NCBI GenBank assembly: GCA_030544215.1
Contig: JARZZO010000001.1
Location: 38,839,670 to 38,903,669, forward strand
Source: Zantedeschia hybrid cultivar
Taxonomy: Eukaryota > Streptophyta > Magnoliopsida > Alismatales > Araceae
Direction of reading: 5' to 3'
Length of the DNA stretch: 64,000 nt
The position numbers and the translations under genes were made by a program. Below are positions 56,967 through 64,000 of this stretch, one piece after another. The notes beneath the pieces were generated by a model that saw only the letters and a program-made list of their open reading frames with translations, searched no databases and was not told the DNA's origin. Each line of letters opens with the position of its first letter. Position 1 is the first letter of the stretch.

Positions 56967-58361
56967 CTATAGCCAATCACCCATGTGTCTAAGTCCCATA
57001 GACTTAAGGTGACGTTCTAAATTGTTTTGAGACAATGGCTTAGTCAAGGGATCTGCTACATTATCTTCAGATGAGACTTTCTCAACTACTATATCTCCTC
57101 GGGCGATGATCTCACGAATCAGATGAAATCGTCTCAGAATGTGCTTTGACTTCTGATGTGATCTTGGCTCCTTCGCTTGAGTTATTGCCCCATTGTTGTC
57201 ACACAATAATGGAACAGGATCTGAAATGCTTGGAACTACTCCAAGCGCCGAGATGAACTTCTTCATCCAAACCACCTCCTTGGCCGCTTCAGCTGCAGCA
57301 ATGTATTCTACTTCGGTCGTCGAATCTGCAGTTGTTTCCTGTTTGGAACTCTTCCAACTTACTGCACCTCCATTTAACATGAACACAAATCCAGACATGG
57401 ATTTGCTGTCATCCATATCCGACTGGAAACTCGAGTCAGTAAATCCTCGAAGTTCCAAGTCGTTTCCTCCATAAACGAGAAATAGATCCTTAGTCTTTCT
57501 CAAGTATCTAAGGATACATTTCACCGCATTCCAGTATTCCTCACCTGGATCAGCCTGATATCTACTGGTGACACTTAGTGGGTGTGCCACATCAAGCCTA
57601 GTACATAGCATTGCATACATGATAGATCCTATTGCCGAGGCATAAGGAACTCTATCCATGTATGCTCTCTCTTCAGGTGTCTTGGGAGACATTTCTTTAG
57701 AGACATAAATTCCATGCCTCATAGGAACGAGGCCTCTCTTGGAATTTTCCATGCCAAACCTTTTGACTATGGTATCTATGTACATAGATTGGGACAAGCC
57801 AAGCATCCTTTTGGACCTATCTCTATAGATCCTTATTCCCAGAATATAGGATGCTTCTCCCAAATCTTTCATGGAGAAGTTTTTGGATAACCAAGCCTTT
57901 ACCGATGACAACATTCCTACATCATTCCCAATGAGTAGAATGTCATCAACGTAAAGTACCAAAAATGTAACTGCGCTCCCACTAACCTTTTTGTATACAC
58001 AAGGTTCATCTTCATTCTTAATGAAGTCATAAGATTTGATTGCTTCATCAAATCTTAAGTTCCAAGTTCGGGATGCCTGCTTTAATCCATAGATGGATCT
58101 TTGCAGCTTGCATACCTTGCTTGAATGCTCTTTGGAAGTGAATCACTCAGGTTGTATCATATACACCTCTTCTTGAAGGTTCCCGTTAAGGAATGATGTT
58201 TTCACATCCATTTGCCATATTTCATAATCATAGAATGCGGCGATAGCAAGAAGTATTCTGATTGACTTAATCATGGCAACTGGAGAAAAGGTTTCGTCAT
58301 AGTCAACATCTTGCCTTTGACGATATCCTTTTGCTACAAGCCTTGCCTTGTATGTGTCAAT
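56967..58361 (-). pseudogene. pol: Copia-2 reverse transcriptase and RNase H
   Basis: The open part, 56967-57962 (331 codons), starts just before 'LYVDDILLIGND' (RT catalytic motif) and runs through 'MKDLGEASYILGI', 'RYQADPGEEYWNAVKCILRYL', the RNase H 'TEVEYIAAAEAAKEVVWM' and 'LLCDNNGAITQAKEPRS' to '..HMGDWL'. Upstream, 57963-58361 continues the same frame with the earlier RT motifs ('QMDVKTSFLNG', 'VCKLQRSIYGLKQA') but has stops near 58145 and 58359. It copies element RNA and degrades it. The C-terminal signature resembles Angela/Tork-type copia elements. Confidence 0.9.
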
Positions 58362-59888
58362 TTATCCATCTGCCCCGATCTTTCTTTTAAAGATCCATTT
58401 ACTGCCAATAGGTACCATACCTTCTGGCAGATCAACCAAGTTCCAAACTTGGTTGGCATACATGGACTGAATTTCAGAATCCATTGCCTCTTGCCATTTT
58501 TCTGATTCATGACTATTTATGGCTTCAAGGTAGGTTTGAGGATCATCATCCTCATTTAAGTGCACTTTTGGTTTGCCTTCATCGATATGTCCAACATATC
58601 TTTCAGGCTGCTTAGGCACTCTACCTGATCTGCGAACCTTTTGTGTATCATCTTGAACAAGTTCTTGAGTCAATGGTTCAGTGGATGAACCAGTGTTGAT
58701 TTGTGAGTCTAGAATTTCTACCAGTTCTATCTTGCTCCCACTGTCTTCTTTTGAAAGATATTCTTTCTCTAAGAAGACAGTTCTTTTTGCGACAAACACC
58801 CTTTGATCGCTGGGCTGATAGAAGTAATATCCAAAACCCTCTTTTGGATATCCCACAAATCTACATTTCTCTGTCGTGGAATCCAGTTTGTCTGGATCAT
58901 GTCTTTTGACATGTGCAGGACAACCCCAGACTCTAACATGCTTAAAGTCTGATTTCTTTCCTTTCCATATCTCATATGGAGTGGAAGGTACTGACTTACT
59001 GAGAACTTTGTTCAACAGATATGCAGCAGTCAACAGTGCATATCCCCATAAAGAAATTGGAAGTTTGGCATAACTCATCATGGATCGTACCATATCTAAT
59101 AGAGTACGATTTCTCCTTTCCGATACACCATTTAACTGAGGTGTATAGGGAGGAGTCCACTGAGACAAAATACCATTATCCTTAAGATATTCTGTGAATT
59201 CTGTACTTAAGTATTCACTCCCTCGATCTGATCGAAGAGTTTTAATACTCTTTCAAGTCTGGTTCTCAACTTCGTTTTTAAACTCTTTAAATTTCTCAAA
59301 GACTTCTGACTTATATTTCATTAAATATATGTAGCCATATCTTGAGAAATCATCTGTAAATGAAACAAAGTAAGAGTAACCACCCATAGCATGAGTGGAC
59401 ATTGGACCACATACATCACTATGTATTAGTTCCAATAAGTCCTTAGCTCTTTCTCCATGTCCTGAGAATGGAGCTTTGGTCATCTTTCCCATGAGACAAG
59501 CTTCACAGGTTGCAAATGATTCATAATCAAATGGATCAAGATATCCATTCTTTTGCAACCTTATGATCCTGTTCTCATTTATATGACCTAGCCTACAATG
59601 CCATAGGTACGATTTATTCACATCCTTATCAAAGCGTTCAAGAGAATTATTTACCAGACAAACATCATATGAAATATCAAGTAAATATAATCCATTCAAT
59701 AAATATCCGGAAGCAAACAATTTGTCTTCTTGATAAATTGAACAACCTTTATTCTCTAGCTTCATAGAATATCCTTGTCTATCTAAACATGAAATAGATA
59801 TGATATTCCTAATAATGGTTGGAACATAATAACAATCTATCAGTTCCAAAGAGTCTCCTGACGGCATCTGAAGTCTTGCTGTCCCCAC
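58362..59888 (-). pseudogene. pol: Copia-2 integrase
   Basis: The upstream frame 59253-59888 begins with protease-end/integrase-start sequence. It has the zinc finger ('LWHCRLGHINENRI' ... 'CEACLMGKM') and the catalytic core start 'ELIHSDVCGPM' and 'SFTDDFSRYGYIYLM'. A TGA at 59253 replaces a Gly codon. The same frame continues in 58362-59168 with 'PQLNGVSERRNRTLLDMVRSM' split across the catalytic Glu region, 'WGYALLTAAYLLN', and the copia-type C-terminal 'GKKSDFKHVRVWGCPAHV' domain, then the RT lead-in ending at TAA. It inserts the cDNA into host DNA. Confidence 0.9.
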
Positions 59889-60895
59889 GCTAACGCAGCA
59901 ACTTTTGCTCCATTCCCGAGCCTTAGATCCACGTCTCCGCGGTTCAATCTTCTTTTACTTGTTAACACCTGTAAGTTATTGCAGATATGAGAAACACATC
60001 CAGTATCTAATACCCAGGATGTTGATTCTCTATAAGACAAGTTAAGATCGATCATGAGAATACCTGAAGTTTCACCAAGCTTCTCCTTTGCTTTTTCTGC
60101 AAGATAAATCTTGCAGTTTCTCTTCCAATGACCTTCTTTATGGCAGTGGAAACACTGACCTTTATCATTGACTTTAGCTTTGTCCTTTTGTGCCGCCGGT
60201 TTGCTTTTCACTTGCTTCTTAGGCTTACCTTTCTTAAAGGTCTGTCCAACTTTTCTTTTCTTGTTGGTCTTACCAACAAGCATTACATTTGGCTTATCTT
60301 TATGGATAGTGCCTTCAGCTGTCTTCAACATGTTGAGCAGCTCAGCTAATGAAACTTCAATTTTGTTCATATTGAAGTTGATAATGAATTGTGAAAATGA
60401 ATCTGGAAGGGACTGTAGGATTAAGTCAATGCTCAGGTCATTGTTCATAACAAAGCCGAGCACAGCAAGCCTCTCAATCCATTCTATCATCTTGAGCACA
60501 TGAGTTTGCACAGATGTGCCCTCGCTCATTCTGGTCCTGAACAATTTCTTAGATATCTCATACCTTTCTGTTCTGGATTGTTCACCAAACAACTCTTGTA
60601 GGTGATTCAGAATGGTCTTAGGCTCCATGTTATCATGCTGTCGCTGCAGTTCATTGTTCATTGAACCGAGCATATAACACTGGACCTTGACAGAGTCCTC
60701 CTTCCAATTTTCATACATCATTAGTTCATCTTCGTTAGCATTATCACCGGGTTGTACTGGATCTGGTTGATCCAGGACATAGGCTAGCCTTTCGCACCTG
60801 AGGACAATCTTCAGGTTACGCAACCAGTCAATGTAATTTGGTCCCGTGAGTTTGTTTGCATCAAGTATGCAACGGAGGGGGTTAGGTGACGACAT
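59840..60895 (-). CDS. gag: Copia-2 gag and start of aspartic protease
   Basis: 351 codons from the ATG at 60893-60895. The N-terminal 'LTGPNYIDWLRNLKIVL' is typical of copia gag, followed by the capsid region ('MEPKTILNHLQELFGEQSRTERY', spread over 60620-60560) and a Lys-rich stretch. Then comes a CCHC zinc knuckle, CFHCHKEGHWKRNC (about 60130-60171), for RNA binding, and the protease active site 'SWVLDTGCVSHIC' (about 59975-60015). The frame leaves the polyprotein at about 59880 because of what looks like a single-base deletion; the next frame overlaps it from 59888. The start is chosen as the first ATG after the leader. Confidence 0.88.
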   Translation of the reverse strand: MSSPNPLRCILDANKLTGPNYIDWLRNLKIVLRCERLAYVLDQPDPVQPGDNANEDELMMYENWKEDSVKVQCYMLGSMNNELQRQHDNMEPKTILNHLQELFGEQSRTERYEISKKLFRTRMSEGTSVQTHVLKMIEWIERLAVLGFVMNNDLSIDLILQSLPDSFSQFIINFNMNKIEVSLAELLNMLKTAEGTIHKDKPNVMLVGKTNKKRKVGQTFKKGKPKKQVKSKPAAQKDKAKVNDKGQCFHCHKEGHWKRNCKIYLAEKAKEKLGETSGILMIDLNLSYRESTSWVLDTGCVSHICNNLQVLTSKRRLNRGDVDLRLGNGAKVAALAWGQQDFRCRQETLWN

Positions 60896-61077
60896 AGCGA
60901 CCTACATGGAAATATATAAAATGAGCAGATAGTTCTTAAAATCAAATTTAGGACTTTTAATCTAGATTTATGCTCCCACTATTTTTCGGCGATCTGTATG
61001 ACCCTCTAAGATACAGAACGGGAGATTCCGGTGATCTCCTAGTGGGGATCAGAATCCTTCGGGCAACATGCATGTGA

Positions 61078-61376
61078 CCTTGTGGTAGCACAACAAATCA
61101 CATCAAGTCCCTTAGGCAGTCAACTCTTGAAAGTTGCAACGTTTTGCAATATCCGATCGATTTAACCCCTGAATCAGAATGACCTTGTGGTAGCACAACA
61201 AATCAATTTGATTCAGTTTAGTTTATCCATCATTACTTAGATGACATGAATTCATAGTGCAATCCTTGTGGTAGCACAACAAAACTACACTATTTGTCCA
61301 TTCATCTTAATGACATCACATGTCGTAGACCTAGTTTAATTTCTAAATCAAACAGACCTTGTGGTAGCACAACAAA
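61078..61376 (-). repeat. Four dispersed copies of a 20-nt motif in the Copia-2 leader
   Basis: CCTTGTGGTAGCACAACAAA (+ strand) occurs exactly at 61078, 61183, 61265 and 61357, spacing 105, 82 and 92. The sequence between copies is not repeated. In the element's RNA the motif is TTTGTTGTGCTACCACAAGG, whose 'TTGTGCTACCACAA' part is partly self-complementary (TTGTG/CACAA). It lies 180-480 nt upstream of the gag ATG. Confidence 0.9.
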
Positions 61377-62499
61377 TCCGTTTGAGATAAGAATTATCCT
61401 AAGATCTATAATGATGGTGGGTTATGTGGATTATTATGAATATCTCACGTTTACAACTTAAGTTTTAAAAGAGGGTTTTTTTTATTTATTTTGATTTGTA
61501 AAAATCGTGCTATCAATAGTATTTCAATTTGAAGTATCAATATACTTAATAGAAATATATATATGATAGCATAGTCCACAAATATCACATATGTGCAGAA
61601 AAATTAAATGGGGATGATCATGGACTGCAAAAGTTACTATGGAATCATCGGAGCCAAACGATGATCCATAATAAGATCCTAATGTGAAAACAGCAACACT
61701 GGTTCCATTTGATGCGAGTCCTCCCTCCAGAGGGGTCTTGAGAAGATCCCGTCCTCTAAACTTAATCCGATACATTTAAATACAAAATTCAGGACTCGCA
61801 GGTCCACAAATGTACATTTAAACAATTAGAAACCTTGATCTTATCAAGGGGAGTACAATCTTATAGGAAGTAGAAAGTACACTTGGATTAAGAGAGAGGA
61901 GGACACGCATGTCCTATTTTAAAATACCAAATGAAATAAGTATCGCATCCATTCACATCATTCATCACATGAAAATTCTAAGTCCATGATCATCCCACCA
62001 TAAAACACATCACATGCATCACAATCATCACATAATTGTTGTTTGGTATTAAATTTTATAAATATAAAATTATAATACCAATTAGTTTTCGAAATAACAT
62101 TTATTTCAGCATAATCAATAATATTCAAAACATTATTGACAAATAAACTAACTAAACCATTCAGTTAATCTAAATACAAATTCAAACAATTTGAACATTA
62201 AGAGTAATCAAGTTATGCATGAAATTAGTTTAAAACAATTTTAAACTAATTAAATTAACAGGGAAATTAATTATCTAAAACAATTAACTAACACCCATTA
62301 ATTATAAAGCCCTTTAATTGACTAACAGTTATTAAACTCTTTAATAACCTGTTAATAATCATAAAAAATAATTAATAACAATTATTAATTATTTCTATAA
62401 ATTTTCTGTTTTAAAACTGGCTTAAATGGGCTAAAGTTGGGTTTAAAGGGGTTAAACAGGCATTTAAAACAATTTTTAAAATTCAGAAAATGGGCCCAG

Positions 62500-62880
62500 C
62501 CCATTAAGGCCTAAATGGCCCGGGCCCAGGGCCCTGGCTCGGCCAGCGTCGCACGCTGGCTTGACCAGGGCCGCACCCTGGCTCGGCCAGGGCGCCGCCC
62601 GGCCCCGCCCAGTCCGACCGGGTCGGGACTGGGCGGTCCAGCCGTTCTGCCTGTATTCGACCGGCCTCTATTCTTCTTGCTAACCAGCATGCAGGAACCC
62701 TAGGGTTCCCTCCCGGCGGCGCCGCCGTCGAGCTCCAGCCACCCCCCGGCGGGTGCCTGCCCGGCCGGCGATGCCCCCCGGCGCCGTTGACGTGCCCGGC
62801 GCCGGCGGGGTCGCCGGAGACCGGCGATGGAGAGCAAAACAGGCCCCCGGAAAATCCAAAAATCTGATTTTTGCAGGGTT
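62500..62880 (-). other. GC-rich block in the Copia-2 leader
   Basis: About 380 bp very rich in GC (for example 'ccccggcgccg' near 62777) between AT-rich segments. It corresponds in position to 9500-9850 of Copia-1, but the detailed sequence differs. It could fold strongly in RNA. The reading frames across it are Ala/Arg/Pro-rich and not supported as genes. Confidence 0.6.
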
Positions 62881-63244
62881 AAACAACCGAGTTTGGGCTT
62901 GATTTTAGAACCTCCAAGGGCACTTCGGCCTCGATCTTCATGCTCAATGCGAAGTGGTGACTATCACCAATAGATCCAGACATCCGGCCCGCCATCCCAA
63001 CACTTGGAATGCCCGTGCGAAGCCGTCGAAGTACCCCGGTTCATCATCACATGAAGAACTCCGAAAAACCCAAATAAAATCCGAAAAATTACAGAAAAAT
63101 AATCAAATTAATTGTGATCATCATATGAACACTATTCTGTCATTTTTAATCGGATTAAACACAAGAACACGTACAATACGGGTTCTTCACGCATAACGAG
63201 AAAACACACAAAACGGTGCCGTTTTACAACTGAACAAGCGAACC

Positions 63245-63258
63245 TGGCTCTGATATCA
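63245..63258 (-). other. Copia-2 primer binding site
   Basis: The - strand reads TGATATCAGAGCCA, one base different from the standard initiator-Met PBS TGGTATCAGAGC, and lies one base inside the 5' LTR. Confidence 0.85.
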
Positions 63259-63259
63259 C

Positions 63260-64000
63260 CGTAAGGTATCGCAATGAACGCAGCGGAAATAAAAATGATT
63301 CCATTGTATCGGTTGCTGGGGTCGTAAAACGGACATTAAAATCTAAGCGGGAAGAACAGTTCTTCACCTTTGCGGGGTTTCGAATCTCCCGTTGATGATG
63401 CCGACTCGGTAATCGCGCACGCGCACGATCTCTAGAGGTATCCACACGAGTTCCCGCAGCAGACGCGATTTCCTCCTCGACTTGAGTGCTCCGACCAGAT
63501 CTCAAATCCACCATGCGCGGAGAGAGACAGATCCACTCCAAGAGAGAGAGAAGGAGAGAGAGAGAGGAGAGAGAGAATCTGGGGAGTAAAATTCGTCCAA
63601 CTAACTCTTTACCACTCCCCCTTGGCCCTCCGTATATAGAAATAAGGATAAGCACAAGAGTTAATCCTCATGATTATCCAAGAGTTTGGCCTTGGATAAT
63701 TCTCCTTTAAATCTTCATGTTTATCCTGCAGCTTTTCACATAAAACCCAGATAAGCATGAAATTTAACATCTCTCATCGTCTGACGAGAACTCGTATGTG
63801 TGTGACCCTCTAGGCCCATATATCAGTCCGGTTGTAGGCCCATTAAACTTAGAACTGTTTCTTGAGTTTAATATTTATTAATTAACATTTAAACATCATA
63901 TGTTAAATGATTAATTTAATAAACAAGTAAATTATCATCCGATGATTAATTCACTTGGCCTTCTGATCATGAACAGCACCAAACACTACCTCATGATCCC
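63260..64000 (-). repeat. Copia-2 5' LTR (right copy), truncated at window end
   Basis: It begins CGTAAGGTAT (the first T changed to C) and follows 55366 onward with very few differences. Examples are the base after 'tcgc' near 63273, the A-run near 63290, 'cgttgatg' at 63391, 'gagtgctcc' near 63486 and 'cgtatata' near 63631. TATA and GA-rich tract are conserved. About 850 bp of this LTR lie outside the window. Confidence 0.93.

Larger units (their letters stand above)
60896..63244 (-). other. Copia-2 5' leader (2.3 kb)
   Basis: A long non-coding leader between PBS and gag. It holds four copies of a 20-nt repeat (61078-61376), an AT-rich part (61440-62480) and a GC-rich part (about 62500-62880). 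It matches the Copia-1 leader outside the Copia-1 deletion. Short frames at 61524-61775, 62515-62703 and 62680-62886 have no recognised domain. A leader this long is unusual for copia elements. Confidence 0.75.
55366..64000 (-). mobile_element. Copia-2: near-complete Ty1/copia element (right LTR truncated by window)
   Basis: It has the order, on the - strand, 5' LTR (from 63260), PBS, 2.3-kb leader, gag, protease, integrase, RT, RNase H, PPT and 3' LTR (55366-56952). The visible parts of the two LTRs (about 740 bp) differ at only a handful of positions, so the insertion is fairly young. One frameshift at the gag-pol junction and several in-frame stops make it inactive as it stands. Coding closely matches Copia-1, but the LTRs start TGTAAGG rather than TGTTAGA and are clearly diverged, so the two are sister subfamilies. 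Confidence 0.92.

Noticed and set aside
62515..62886. Short frames on both strands in the GC-rich leader of Copia-2
   Set aside because: They are composition-driven, with no domain and no similar frame in Copia-1.

Overview
The window is repeat DNA from a plant nuclear genome, very probably an angiosperm with a large repeat-rich genome. The evidence is the set of plant-type Ty3/gypsy and Ty1/copia retrotransposons, initiator-Met-tRNA-type primer sites, an archaeal-type second RNase H (a hallmark of the plant Tat/Ogre gypsy lineage), a plant mobile domain gene, and Harbinger/Tourist-type MITEs with TTA/TAA target duplications. I see no single-copy host gene, tRNA, rRNA or bacterial feature. 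Almost every base belongs to nested transposable elements, most with target site duplications (TSDs) readable in the sequence.

Layout. (1) 1-23776 is an old, decayed Ty3/gypsy element on the + strand ('gypsy X': gag, aspartic protease, G-patch-like segment, reverse transcriptase, RNase H). It has been split by later insertions: three complete solo LTRs of one family ('family S', 2.1-2.6 kb, TG..CA ends, perfect 5-bp TSDs) plus a partial one at the left edge, one Tourist-like MITE, and an 11.8-kb copia element (Copia-1, - strand, 4469-16243). Copia-1 itself carries a family-S solo LTR, which carries another family-S solo LTR. (2) 23777-24176 is a relic of a diverged copia LTR. (3) 24177-55252 is a 31-kb Tat/Ogre-like gypsy element on the - strand ('giant Tat element') with LTRs of 5134 and 4451 bp, a clear primer binding site (PBS) and polypurine tract (PPT), and degenerate gag-pol with both RNase H types. 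It is itself interrupted by a family-S solo LTR in the integrase and a MITE in the RT. (4) 55366-64000 is a comparatively young Ty1/copia element (Copia-2, - strand), with its 5' LTR running off the right edge.

The most interesting part is 29.5-36.4 kb inside the giant Tat element. Between integrase and the 3' LTR, and antisense to gag-pol, lies what looks like a complete gene unit: four 81-bp tandem repeats, a TATA box, a GC-rich leader, a 3' splice site just before an ATG, a plant-mobile-domain coding region, and several GT..AG introns leading to a coiled-coil C-terminal exon. An antisense gene keeps its introns through retrotransposition, because the introns are in reverse orientation in the genomic RNA.

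Both long-LTR families also carry arrays of short inverted repeats with almost invariant spacers. Family S has GGCGTC-N10-GACGC units, and the giant element has GAGTCTGCGC-N6-GCGCAGACTC units. The half-site of the second motif recurs, one per unit, in the 81-bp repeats in front of the antisense gene. I read these as candidate cis-regulatory or RNA-structure systems of the elements; this is inference.

Relative age from nesting: gypsy X is oldest, then Copia-1, then the family-S LTR in Copia-1, then the family-S LTR inside that LTR. The giant element predates its solo LTR and MITE. Strand for family S is a convention: + means the TGTAAGGA end comes first. The transcribed strand is not established, and the opposite end (TGTAACGACC) resembles the 5' start of many plant gypsy LTRs.
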